Below, piece by piece: positions 1 through 8,128 of a stretch of DNA of 16,986 nt (position 1 is its first letter; each line of letters opens with the position of its first letter). Source of the stretch: Lachnospiraceae bacterium UBA3401. GTDB lineage: Bacteria; Bacillota; Clostridia; Lachnospirales; Lachnospiraceae. The stretch spans positions 28,638 to 45,623 of the forward strand of contig DEPD01000190.1 of NCBI GenBank assembly GCA_002358575.1, in the 5' to 3' direction. The position numbers were made by a program, and so were the translations under genes. The notes under the pieces are model-generated. The model saw nothing but the letters and a program-made list of their open reading frames with translations. It was not told the origin of the DNA and did no database searches.

Positions 1-1
1 A

Positions 2-703
2 TTAAAAAAACGGTGTACTAGAATTACTACTCTTTGCCGTAAGTTTTGTTGCATTTGTCATGGTTGCTTGTATTGTACTATCAACCGTTCCAAGTGTATC
101 CTTGGCATAATAAGAAAATACATTCTTTTCCGTGTCATTTTCCCCAACCGTAAAATTATCTATGGAAAGAACAGAAATCTCTGCATTCTCACCATCCACA
201 ACAGTAACGGTATACTGTGCCTTATACACCTTGCCACCCAATGTAATCTGTGCCTTAATATTTGCTTTGCCTTCTCCATTTGCGGACAATATTACTCCTG
301 ACGCATCCTTTTTTACATCTGCAACTGCTTCTTTCGTACTACTCCACTGTATATCATTCAAATACGGTGCAACAAGAGTATTGTCTACAACTCTTTGATT
401 GGCATCACGGAATTGTACATACAATATCGCTTTTGTATCCTTGCGCATGGAGAATCCTTTTTCTGTCCCATTGCTTTGATTTTCTACTGCAATCGTAGGA
501 TTGGTATTGATTATCTCGTGAATCTTTTGCACACCACGTCCCTGTTTTCCTTTTCCATCGCTGTAGATATACTGCTGGCTTGTTTGGCGCACATCATCTA
601 CACCGCCGTTATTTCCCTCAAAAACAAAAAACAGGTTTCCCTTCATTGTAAAGGTATTGGCCTGTCCGTTATTTGTGACCTCCCTGCTGCTATCCCAACT
701 AGG
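2..703 (-). pseudogene. Ig-like (Big-type) surface protein, internal fragment
   Basis: This is an open frame with no proper beginning. An ATG lies at 646, but the frame is open back to a TAA at 704-706. The residues before the ATG (ending VTNNGQANTFT) read as normal protein, and no Shine-Dalgarno or signal peptide is visible. The product is rich in beta-strand, Asn, Thr and Ser. A segment from about residue 70 to 150 (counted from the ATG) resembles a bacterial Ig-like domain, with a WSS turn, an alternating Val/Ala pattern and a closing YTVTVV strand. A second similar unit follows. The frame ends at 2-4 just after a run of seven A on the plus strand, so the 3' end may also be frameshifted and the true protein may continue beyond the window. 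The likely role is a secreted or wall-linked surface protein; that is inference from composition. I read it as a fragment whose 5' part was lost at the junction near 703. Confidence 0.5.
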
Positions 704-975
704 TTACAGAGATGGTGGATATTTCTCCCGTTCACTATATGCATCTGGAAAGTGAACATCGTATGCCCTCAATCAAGGTGCTTTTTAAATTGTGTGATAT
801 TCTGAATCTATCTTTGGACAACCTTATGTTCCTGTCTGCAAATGACAACCCGCTGATACAGGAAATCAACAACTATGCACATAAGTGTACCGGCCGGCAA
901 CTGCAAGTTATCCTTGCAGCAATGCAAGTCATGGTAGCACAGAATGCTGCTGATATCCAAACCATCGAATCATAA
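703..975 (+). pseudogene. XRE-type helix-turn-helix regulator lacking its N-terminus
   Basis: The frame is open from 703, directly after a TAG at 700-702, and ends with TAA at 973-975. The first readable residues, VTEMVDISPVHY, then LESEHRMPSIKVLFKLCDILNLSLDNLMF, match the second half of a Cro/CI-type HTH domain: recognition helix, then the P-S-x-x-x-L helix, then a hydrophobic C-terminal helix. The usual first 20 to 25 residues (start, helix 1 and the first half of the turn) are absent. The ATG at 712 lies inside the HTH and has no ribosome binding site, so it is unlikely to be a true start. The C-terminal 35 residues are a helical tail. This is a regulator remnant and probably cannot bind DNA normally. 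The missing 5' part abuts the broken Ig-like gene. Confidence 0.6.
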
Positions 976-1020
976 AGAGTCTATACTGCTTTAACAGCAA
1001 TCTTGTACTCCATGGATCTC

Positions 1021-1063
1021 AAAAAAATAAGGTGTAAAGTCTTTTTGACTTTACACCTTATTT
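1021..1063 (-). terminator. Intrinsic terminator of the kinase/solute-binding protein operon
   Basis: A perfect 17-bp inverted repeat (arms 1025-1041 and 1047-1063) encloses a five-base loop. Read on the minus strand it lies 5 bases after the stop of the lipoprotein gene and ends in a run of seven T (1027-1021). This is a classic rho-independent terminator. The A/T-rich flanks could let it act on plus-strand transcripts of the HTH remnant as well. Confidence 0.9.
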
Positions 1064-1067
1064 CACT

Positions 1068-2366
1068 TTATTTTCCTAATGTCTCTTCCTGAAGTCGATC
1101 AAACTCTGCCATGCATTCCTCCACCGTCGCACCGTTCAGCAGTTTTCGAACTACAATACAGGTATTTCCCCACTGCTCTAATTTCATGTTTACATTAGAA
1201 CCCAATACAAAGACATTTTCATTAATTCTATCATTTAATGGTTTTAATGCTGGAATGCAATCCACCGAGACATTTTTAGAAGGAGAAATCACCTTGTTGG
1301 TCTCCGCATACACTTGTAATGCTTCATCAGAAACCATAATATCCAGCGTCTTCATCGCATCCTCAGCGTGCGCCGCATTCACCCCAACTCCAATGCCTGT
1401 CATTGGCATTACTGGCATCTGCCCGCGGCTGCTCGGAAATCCGATAACCAACATATTAAAGTGTGGATTTCCATAAGCGGTTTCACTGTTTGCCGCACTC
1501 CAATATGCCATGACAATCGGCGTCTTTCCTGCCAGAAAATCTGCCCCTTCCCCTTCAATCGCCTCACTCACATACGCTTTTTTTGCATCGATATATCCGC
1601 AATCAATCATTTCCTGAAGAAATTCAAAACCAGGACGCATATAATCACTGTACTTTTTCTCCCCGCTATTGAGCGCAGCAATCTCTGCCTCAGTATTGCC
1701 ACCATTGTACAAATCTGCAAAACCCTGCGCAAGGACAAATGTCTCAAGCCACCAACGATTTGCACCGACTGGTGTCTCAATTCCATTCTCTTTAAACACT
1801 CGACAACATTCCAAGAAATCCTCTGGTGTCTCAGGCAGTTCTAACTGATACTTGTCAAACAGGTCTTTATTGATGAACAAGCCATATGCGACAACTTCCT
1901 GTGGAATCGCTACCAACTTGCCATTCACTACATTTGCGGTCTTTACCACATCACGCAGATTTTTTGCGCTGTCAAGCATGGATAAATCCATTAACTTGCC
2001 CTCCTCTGCCAGTATCTGAACAGTATCAGGATTGAGCAGATATAAGTCATCCATATCATTGCGCGCCCGTTCAAGCGTTATCTCATCGTAAGTCTTATCT
2101 TGATAATCCTCTGCGGTATATGTGATATAGTCCACTGTCACCCCCAGTTTTTCTTCCGCCATAATGACTGTTCTCTCCGACGCTCTTCTCGCCACATTAT
2201 CCACATCTGGCATAGACTTCTCCATTGGACTAAACAGTGTCACAACCCGCTCGCTTTCCTTCTCAAATGTCATTACACTGTCATCTGCTTTTTTCTGTTC
2301 ACCACAGGCTGTCAGCATCAGCGCAGTCATTCCCACAAGACAAAGCATTGTCAAATTTTTATTCAT
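1068..2366 (-). CDS. ABC-type extracellular solute-binding lipoprotein (family 1 like)
   Basis: This 432-residue protein starts with a lipoprotein signal peptide: MNKNL, a hydrophobic stretch, then the lipobox LTAC with Cys21 as the predicted lipidated residue. The rest looks like a carbohydrate-type family 1 solute-binding protein. Supporting segments are VAIPQEVVAYGLFINKDLFDKY, the ETPEDFLE hinge region, the GxTPIVMAYWSA strand and a late GIGVGVNAAHAEDA segment. It would be anchored outside the membrane. Its ATG follows the kinase stop by three bases, and its Shine-Dalgarno (GGAAGGA) overlaps the end of the kinase gene, so the two are probably translationally coupled. No permease or ATPase genes accompany it. 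This favours a role as ligand-binding partner of the kinase, or transport through a permease encoded elsewhere. The ligand cannot be told from sequence. Confidence 0.85.
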   Translation of the reverse strand: MNKNLTMLCLVGMTALMLTACGEQKKADDSVMTFEKESERVVTLFSPMEKSMPDVDNVARRASERTVIMAEEKLGVTVDYITYTAEDYQDKTYDEITLERARNDMDDLYLLNPDTVQILAEEGKLMDLSMLDSAKNLRDVVKTANVVNGKLVAIPQEVVAYGLFINKDLFDKYQLELPETPEDFLECCRVFKENGIETPVGANRWWLETFVLAQGFADLYNGGNTEAEIAALNSGEKKYSDYMRPGFEFLQEMIDCGYIDAKKAYVSEAIEGEGADFLAGKTPIVMAYWSAANSETAYGNPHFNMLVIGFPSSRGQMPVMPMTGIGVGVNAAHAEDAMKTLDIMVSDEALQVYAETNKVISPSKNVSVDCIPALKPLNDRINENVFVLGSNVNMKLEQWGNTCIVVRKLLNGATVEECMAEFDRLQEETLGK

Positions 2367-2369
2367 ATT

Positions 2370-4949
2370 CTATTCCTTCCTAATTACATATTGATGAATC
2401 ACCTTCTTTAGCAGAATTACATCAATTGGTTTTGCCAGATGTACATTCATGCCTGCATCTAACGCTTCTTTCTCATCCTCCGCAAAGGCATTTGCTGTCA
2501 TGGCGATAATCGGTATCTTCTTTGCGTCCTCACGTGGCAATGCCCTAATTGCCCTTGTGGCATCATATCCATTCATAATTGGCATTTGAACGTCCATTAA
2601 AATTGCATCAAATGTATCTCTCGCTGCCTGTTCAAACCGTTGCACCGCCAGCTTTCCATTCTCGACAATCTCACAGTTTGCCCCTTCCATCTCCAAAATT
2701 TCCTTCAAAATCTCCGCATTGATTTCATTGTCTTCCGCCGCAAGAAAATGCAGCCCTTCCAGACTGTCACTGTTCACAAACTCTATGAAACGTCCTTCCT
2801 TATGTTCTGCCTGAAACTCCAATATCTTTTCCTGAAAAGCACATACAAAAAACGGTTTTGCGAGTATTTTTGTATTGTCGATTGCAAGCGCTTCCTCCAA
2901 TCCTTCCGCGTCACACTCTGCAAGAAATAAAATCGGCGCTTCTTTTGGGGTGCAATTGCGTATCTCTCTCACAAGCTCAATACCTTCTGCATCCACAATA
3001 TTCCAGTCAATCAAAAGCAATTGATATACAAATTTTTCTGCACTGCTTTCTTGTAATATTTTTAATGCTATCTCCATGTTGGGAACCGTGTCCGCGACAA
3101 CTCCAGTATCTTTCATCAGCATATGAATGTTCTCACAGATTACCTCATCATTGTCCACTGTCAGAATTTTGGAAATACCATTTTCTTCCCAGAATCGTTT
3201 ATTAGTCTGTCGCTCGGGTATGCGCAGTTCCAATTCCACTCGAAAAAGCGTTCCTTTATTCACCTCACTCGACACATCAATCGTTCCGCCCATCAGCCCC
3301 ACAATATTTTTTGTAATTGCCATGCCAAGTCCAGTTCCCTGCACCTTATTCGTTGTGCTGTTCTCCGCCCTGGTAAACGCATCAAATAAAATTTTCAGAT
3401 ATTCTGGTGTCATTCCATAACCATTATCCTGCACTTCTATTCGGATATGTTCATATTGTGGTGAACGCTGTTTCATCCCAATCATGCGAAACCAGATATT
3501 TCCGCCCTCCTGTGTATATTTCACAGCATTGGAAAGCAGATTAATTAAAATCTGATTGATTCTTGTCTCATCTCCAATTAGATATTCATGTTCTATTCCA
3601 GTTACTTCCACATGAAACTTTTGTTTTTTGGCAGTTACCATCGGACGGATAATCGCATCTACAGAAGACACTAGATCATTGAGCGTAAACTCTTCCACTG
3701 AGAGAACTACCTTTCCACTCTCAATCTTTGAGACATCGAGAATGTCATTAATCAGACTAAGCAAATGCTGTCCAGAAGCCATAATCTTCTTTGTATATTC
3801 TCTCACCCTCTCTGGATTTTCCGCGTCCTTTGCAAGCAAAGTCGTAAACCCAATCACCGCGTTCATTGGCGTGCGGATATCATGTGACATATTCGAGAGA
3901 AACATTGTCTTGGACTTACTTGCAACCTGCGCCGCCTGCAATGCTTCTGCAAGCTGCCTGTTATGTATCTCCCGTTCATTTTCTCGCTCCTTTCTGATTT
4001 TATCCTGTTGCCTATAATTCAGATAGTACAGCAAACAGCACAGAAAAAATGCGACCAGCATCACCAAAACCACGATCAAAATATGTTGATTTACCGTTTT
4101 TCCTTCCTGCTGAATTGCATTGACTGGCACATAACCAATCAGATAAAGAGAACCATTATTTACAGACCACATATAGATTAGAGACTGTTTTCCGCGAATA
4201 TCATGATGAAACATAATATTTTTCCCATTCTTTACACTTTGATAAACTTGTGTTTGGAGTTCTTCCTCATTGATATCATTTGCCCGGAAAAAATCTTCCA
4301 GATTCAGATGTCCTGCACTGCGTTCACCCATTCCCTTGGGTTTTAATACAAGTCGTTCGCTCTCCGCATCCATTATATAGAGCATTGCTCGTTTGTTATA
4401 AAATCCGTTTGGTAACGATTTATCAAGAGAATCGTAAATATATTCAACATAAAGAGAAGCAATCTCCTCCTCATCTCGTATGATCGGACATTTCATAGTG
4501 TATGCCCATGTTCCCATATAGTTTGTATAAGACCTAGAAACTGCCAGTCCATCCACCATTTTTCCCCCGGAAAAATCCAGATCCGCTTCAGAAAACAGTT
4601 CTCCTGTATTGGATATACCCTCGGTCTCCCCCGCACATATCAGAGATATTTTCACCATTGTCTGACTTTTTTGATAAGTACAGATATATTCCCTAGGATT
4701 TTCTGACTGCGCAATTTCTTGTGCCATCAGCCGCTGATACTCTGCTTCTTTATTCAAGACAGCTTCAATTGTACACTCAATCAAATCCAGACTTTCGCTT
4801 AAATTTTGAATTGCAGATGCTGACATCTCTACAGAAATCTTGCGCGATACGGAAAACACAACTGCTCCCAAAATACAAAATACCACAATAATTGAAAAGA
4901 GCAATGAAAAACTGCCATTCACTTTGCTTTTGTCCCGTTCCTTTTTCAT
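2370..4949 (-). CDS. Membrane hybrid histidine kinase (HisKA-HATPase-REC-REC)
   Basis: An 859-residue sensor kinase. One membrane helix is at about 14-35. An extracellular region of about 250 residues (41-285) resembles a Cache-type sensor, and a second helix is at about 288-310. A helical linker leads to HisKA with the phospho-accepting His356 in SHDIRTPMNAVIGF. HATPase_c follows, with the N box near 465-475, DNG at 508-510 and GTGLGMA at 538-544. Receiver 1 (about 594-710) has Asp599/Asp601, Asp648 and Lys698. Receiver 2 (about 732-855) has Glu739/Asp740, Asp786 in LMDVQMP, Thr818 and Lys840. There is no Hpt or DNA-binding output domain, so phosphate must pass to partners elsewhere. The start is supported by GGAG upstream. 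The gene precedes the solute-binding lipoprotein in one operon, which suggests the lipoprotein presents the signal to the sensor region. Confidence 0.92.
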   Translation of the reverse strand: MKKERDKSKVNGSFSLLFSIIVVFCILGAVVFSVSRKISVEMSASAIQNLSESLDLIECTIEAVLNKEAEYQRLMAQEIAQSENPREYICTYQKSQTMVKISLICAGETEGISNTGELFSEADLDFSGGKMVDGLAVSRSYTNYMGTWAYTMKCPIIRDEEEIASLYVEYIYDSLDKSLPNGFYNKRAMLYIMDAESERLVLKPKGMGERSAGHLNLEDFFRANDINEEELQTQVYQSVKNGKNIMFHHDIRGKQSLIYMWSVNNGSLYLIGYVPVNAIQQEGKTVNQHILIVVLVMLVAFFLCCLLYYLNYRQQDKIRKERENEREIHNRQLAEALQAAQVASKSKTMFLSNMSHDIRTPMNAVIGFTTLLAKDAENPERVREYTKKIMASGQHLLSLINDILDVSKIESGKVVLSVEEFTLNDLVSSVDAIIRPMVTAKKQKFHVEVTGIEHEYLIGDETRINQILINLLSNAVKYTQEGGNIWFRMIGMKQRSPQYEHIRIEVQDNGYGMTPEYLKILFDAFTRAENSTTNKVQGTGLGMAITKNIVGLMGGTIDVSSEVNKGTLFRVELELRIPERQTNKRFWEENGISKILTVDNDEVICENIHMLMKDTGVVADTVPNMEIALKILQESSAEKFVYQLLLIDWNIVDAEGIELVREIRNCTPKEAPILFLAECDAEGLEEALAIDNTKILAKPFFVCAFQEKILEFQAEHKEGRFIEFVNSDSLEGLHFLAAEDNEINAEILKEILEMEGANCEIVENGKLAVQRFEQAARDTFDAILMDVQMPIMNGYDATRAIRALPREDAKKIPIIAMTANAFAEDEKEALDAGMNVHLAKPIDVILLKKVIHQYVIRKE

Positions 4950-5000
4950 ACGTTATCTCCGTTCCACATCAATGAAGGCCAACAAAATTCCTTATATGGT

Positions 5001-5029
5001 ATTATACGCGCATCTCCATAACGGGTCAA
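5001..5029 (-). promoter_or_regulatory. Sigma-A type promoter for the kinase/lipoprotein operon
   Basis: On the minus strand, TTGACC (5029-5024) is followed after exactly 17 bases by TATAAT (5006-5001). The -35 overlaps the TGA stop of the upstream gene at 5026-5028. Transcription would begin near 4994 and leave a leader of about 45 bases before the kinase ATG. Confidence 0.75.
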
Positions 5030-5727
5030 CAAAAAAGCGACACATCCACTATCTCACCCTCACTCCAAAACAGGATTTTATCGTCTTTTTGCATCTCTTT
5101 TTGAAATCCTGTAAAAAATTTTCCACTGCTGTCTGTCTGTACTTTTGTAGCTTTGTACAATTTTGCTTTTCCTCTATGAAATACTTGTTGCATACTTGTC
5201 TTTATGCGGTAAGTGTGCATTCCCTGTTCGGTCTGCCCTACAAGGGTGACGAGCTCCATTTTGTCTTCGCAAAGAACAAATATTCTCCCATCAACACTTC
5301 CGTCGATCCCCCAAATTGAAATACAATCACTTCCCACAATTGTTGTCTCTAGCAACTTATATTTTGTATTGTCCGTCGGACATAAAATATAGAACTCTTT
5401 TTTCGGACAGCTCCCGCGCAGTATGGTCATATTTTCTTGAAAAGGATAAATTTCTGAAGGCGGAAGCCATATAGTATACATTTGCGGAGTAGTGCCCAAT
5501 GTCAACTCTATCTGTATTCGCACTTCTTGATAAAATTTCCCCGAAATTATAATGTCCATCTTACAAATATTTTCCTGTGCCAAAATCACTGCACAGTCCC
5601 TATCTTTCCAGACCATTTTGCTTTGAGGAATTGTCTGTAACTGCAATCCCCGATATCTTACTTGTCGCTCTGTCACAGCATCGACAAACATCAGCACTGC
5701 TGCCGCTTTGATATGAACAACTCCCAT
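5026..5727 (-). CDS. Beta-rich protein of an eCIS-like module, unknown function
   Basis: A 233-residue protein without signal peptide or membrane helix. A good Shine-Dalgarno (AGGAG, 8 bases before the ATG) fixes the start, 11 bases after the stop of the preceding 80-codon gene, so the two form an operon. The first 100 residues (VVHIKAAAVLMFVDAVTERQV, then SGKFYQEVRIQIEL, then IWLPPSEIYPF at about 86-96) recall the pattern of small beta-sandwich domains of the carboxypeptidase-regulatory type. The rest alternates short strands and turns with no motif I recognise, and several Cys are scattered through it. Beta-sandwich proteins of this kind are, to my knowledge, sometimes encoded beside or fused to DUF4255 tail-terminator proteins in contractile injection loci. 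That would fit the neighbours here, but the link is inference. No enzymatic residues can be named. Confidence 0.6.
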   Translation of the reverse strand: MGVVHIKAAAVLMFVDAVTERQVRYRGLQLQTIPQSKMVWKDRDCAVILAQENICKMDIIISGKFYQEVRIQIELTLGTTPQMYTIWLPPSEIYPFQENMTILRGSCPKKEFYILCPTDNTKYKLLETTIVGSDCISIWGIDGSVDGRIFVLCEDKMELVTLVGQTEQGMHTYRIKTSMQQVFHRGKAKLYKATKVQTDSSGKFFTGFQKEMQKDDKILFWSEGEIVDVSLFC

Positions 5728-5738
5728 TCCACACGCTC

Positions 5739-5981
5739 CTATTTCTCTAATTTGGGGCGAACATGAATATCAATCTCCGTGACACGCGAGAACTCCCGAC
5801 TAACTGCCGAATCAATTGCAATCGGTGATACCTTGTAAAACAAGGACAGACGATTTCCTATATTTGGAAAGCTCCAAATCTTTGATTTTTCATCAATATC
5901 AGGATTTATCATCTGAATATGCAAATCAAGGTTGCTTGTTGTCTGCGGGTCAATCCACCGACTGGATACAGTAACCTGCAC
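5739..5981 (-). CDS. Short ORF resembling the C-terminus of a DUF4255/Pvc16 eCIS protein
   Basis: The frame runs 80 codons from a GTG at 5981 to TAA at 5739-5741. An in-frame TAA lies only nine bases before the GTG, and there is no ribosome binding site. A TATAAT at 5990-5985 sits so close that the GTG may not be used; Met24 (codon at 5912) is the next option but also lacks a Shine-Dalgarno. The stretch NLDLHIQMINPDIDE, then KIWSFPNIGNRLSLFYKVSPIAIDS, then VTEIDIHVRPK resembles the end of DUF4255 (Pvc16 N-domain) proteins. There a W-S segment precedes a Y-R-L-S-x-x-Y-x-V-S strand. DUF4255 proteins are tail-terminator components of extracellular contractile injection systems and are normally much longer. 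I therefore read this as a 3' remnant, with the N-terminal part lost just beside the divergent ATPase gene. The assignment is by pattern only. Confidence 0.45.
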   Translation of the reverse strand: MQVTVSSRWIDPQTTSNLDLHIQMINPDIDEKSKIWSFPNIGNRLSLFYKVSPIAIDSAVSREFSRVTEIDIHVRPKLEK

Positions 5982-6082
5982 TGTATTATATTACATACGC
6001 AAAAAAACTGACCGCGCAATAAAAGGTGATGCGTATATCTGCATGAGGGATTGTGCCGCTTATAGAAAGGATTTTTTATTCA

Positions 6083-8128
6083 ATGAACTTTCTGGAAACT
6101 ACTATATACAGAATTATATTAAAAACATATCTGTTTTTTGAGGAGACCGGGCGCCAAAACAGTTTTGAACGCTTTTCCTATCTGCGTGTGCTTACAGAAC
6201 GCTTGACGGAAGAATGCCTTGATGCTTGGCAGCGTGATACTGGATTGGAAGCTTCGCGCTACAATAACCTTCTATCCCGCATCTGTGGAAAAGACGAAAC
6301 CGACAGCAATATCTTATGCAATGCGCTTGACCTCTGTCTTGCCGTTGCATATGTGCCTGAGTTTTCCGTCTACTTAAATTACTATACTGGAAATATTGTG
6401 ACGATACAGATGGCTTTGGAGTTGGACGGCGTGACACATTCTAGCTACAATGACATTCTGCGCTTGCTGCAAAAACTACAAAAAGTTTGTTCTGTAGACC
6501 AGAGTAAGAATCTTCTTCCTTACGCTGCCCTAGCGATTGATAATGCCCTGCTCTCGTATCTGACAGGGTCAGACAGTCTATCCCCCCAATTATTTTCTGA
6601 CCGGATAACCTATTTTCAACATAATGCTGTGCTGCACCCCATGTTTATCCGTCAAAACTATGCCCTAGAAGGCACCGCATGGCTTCAAAACTCGCCGCCA
6701 GTTTTTCCTCAAAATGCTAATTCTCAAACACATATTCTTAATCTTAGCGGCTCTGGCGGAAAGCGCTTTCTTGCCAAGCAGATTGCACAGCGCATGAAAA
6801 GAGACTTGATTCTTATCGATATGAAAGCGTGTAAAACACTTCTGGAAATGAACTTGGAAAATGCTTCTTTCTGGAATGAGCTACTCCATGCCGCATTCCT
6901 AAAAAATGCAATTGTGTGTCTTTTTCATATCACTACTTCCCTGCTCTCACTGGCTCAGATTGATTTATCTGATCTCGCTGCAATTGCTGTCACCCCTTTT
7001 GTCACAGCAGATATTCCAGTTATTTTGTGCACAGATACTGATGTTCTCTTTTCTGCTGTTAGCGACGCCTATCCACATTTGCATTCAATCGCACTAAATC
7101 CTTTAACCCGCGAGGAGCACGCGTGCGTATTTCATGGTTTTGCTGCACTTTATCAGATTCCCATCGACTGTGCTTTCTACTCCGTGCGCTATCAACTTTC
7201 CGCAAGTGAAATTGCCTATGTGGCGACGCAGTGGCAGCACACTAGCCAATCTAAACCGGAAGATTTTGCAATGATTTGCAACTCGCTTCTCTACAACCAG
7301 CAGGAAATTACACTAGGACAACTGCTCTATCCGTCTGTGGGATTTCAAGACTTAATTTTACCTACTCACATAAAAAAGACACTTGAACAAATCTGCCGTG
7401 GTGCCTCCGAAGGATATCGAATATTTGAGGAGTGGAATCTAAAAAGCCGCTATCCCTACGGGCGCGCTGTGACAGTATTACTCTATGGTCCTCCTGGGAC
7501 AGGAAAGACCATGACTGCACATGCCATTGCAAAAGAACTCGAAACTCCCCTATATCAGGTTGATCTGTCCCATGTGCTCGACAAGTATATTGGTGAGACA
7601 GAAAAGCACTTAGAACAGATTTTTTCATTTGCCCAGAAAGCAAAACCAATACTCTTTTTTGACGAGGCAAACTCTCTTTTTGGCAAGCGCGGAGAAGTAA
7701 CGGACGGCAAAGACCGCTATGCAAATATGGAAATCTCCTATATTTTGCAGCGCATTGAACAGTTTGATGGTATTGTAATACTTGCAACAAACCCGTACAG
7801 CAGTATTGACAAAGCATTTTTGCGTCGTATGAAATATGTGTTAAAATATCAGTCTCCTGACGCTGCAATGCGATGCGGTATCTGGGAAAATTGTCTGCCG
7901 CCAGAATTGCCGTGCAAAGATTTGGATTTGGACTACCTGGCAAAACAATTTGACTTCACAGGTGGTATTATAAAAAATGTAATCTACACTGCATGTGTTA
8001 TGGCCATCCATGACAATAAAAAACTCTGCATGGAACACATATTGTATGCTGTTCGTGCAGAGTATGAAAAGCTAGAACGACCCATTATCAAAGATATGTG
8101 GAGAGAATATGAAGAAATTATCCGTTGA
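6083..8128 (+). CDS. AAA+ ATPase, eCIS type (Afp15/Pvc15-like)
   Basis: About 681 residues from ATG 6083, which has AGAAAGGA upstream. A GTG at 6053 is possible, but its GAGGG is too close. The C-terminal third is a canonical AAA+ module: Walker A GPPGTGKT at 469-476, Walker B LFFDEAN with Asp527/Glu528, sensor-1 Asn570 in LATNP, paired Arg581/Arg582 as arginine-finger candidates, and a helical lid ending in FDFTGGIIKN. A middle segment has a degenerate P-loop (GSGGKR, 223-228), suggesting a dead first nucleotide-binding unit. The N-terminal 200 residues are helical. This layout fits the ATPases conserved in extracellular contractile injection loci, thought to act in assembly or remodelling. 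The DUF4157 gene next door supports that reading. It diverges from the 80-codon stub and converges on DUF4157 with an 11-base overlap. The fold is certain; the eCIS assignment is inference. Confidence 0.85.
   Translation: MNFLETTIYRIILKTYLFFEETGRQNSFERFSYLRVLTERLTEECLDAWQRDTGLEASRYNNLLSRICGKDETDSNILCNALDLCLAVAYVPEFSVYLNYYTGNIVTIQMALELDGVTHSSYNDILRLLQKLQKVCSVDQSKNLLPYAALAIDNALLSYLTGSDSLSPQLFSDRITYFQHNAVLHPMFIRQNYALEGTAWLQNSPPVFPQNANSQTHILNLSGSGGKRFLAKQIAQRMKRDLILIDMKACKTLLEMNLENASFWNELLHAAFLKNAIVCLFHITTSLLSLAQIDLSDLAAIAVTPFVTADIPVILCTDTDVLFSAVSDAYPHLHSIALNPLTREEHACVFHGFAALYQIPIDCAFYSVRYQLSASEIAYVATQWQHTSQSKPEDFAMICNSLLYNQQEITLGQLLYPSVGFQDLILPTHIKKTLEQICRGASEGYRIFEEWNLKSRYPYGRAVTVLLYGPPGTGKTMTAHAIAKELETPLYQVDLSHVLDKYIGETEKHLEQIFSFAQKAKPILFFDEANSLFGKRGEVTDGKDRYANMEISYILQRIEQFDGIVILATNPYSSIDKAFLRRMKYVLKYQSPDAAMRCGIWENCLPPELPCKDLDLDYLAKQFDFTGGIIKNVIYTACVMAIHDNKKLCMEHILYAVRAEYEKLERPIIKDMWREYEEIIR

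Noticed and set aside
5985..5990. TATAAT on minus as promoter for the 80-codon stub and its neighbour
   Set aside because: No acceptable -35 at 16 to 18 bases, and the resulting start of transcription would fall inside the proposed coding region.
5932..6141. 69-codon plus-strand frame between the 80-codon stub and the ATPase
   Set aside because: It overlaps both neighbours, has no ribosome binding site and no protein-like pattern.
7362..7943. 193-codon open frame on the minus strand inside the ATPase gene
   Set aside because: It lies wholly opposite the AAA+ core, its protein has no recognisable domain, and no ribosome binding site precedes it; it is a shadow of the real gene.
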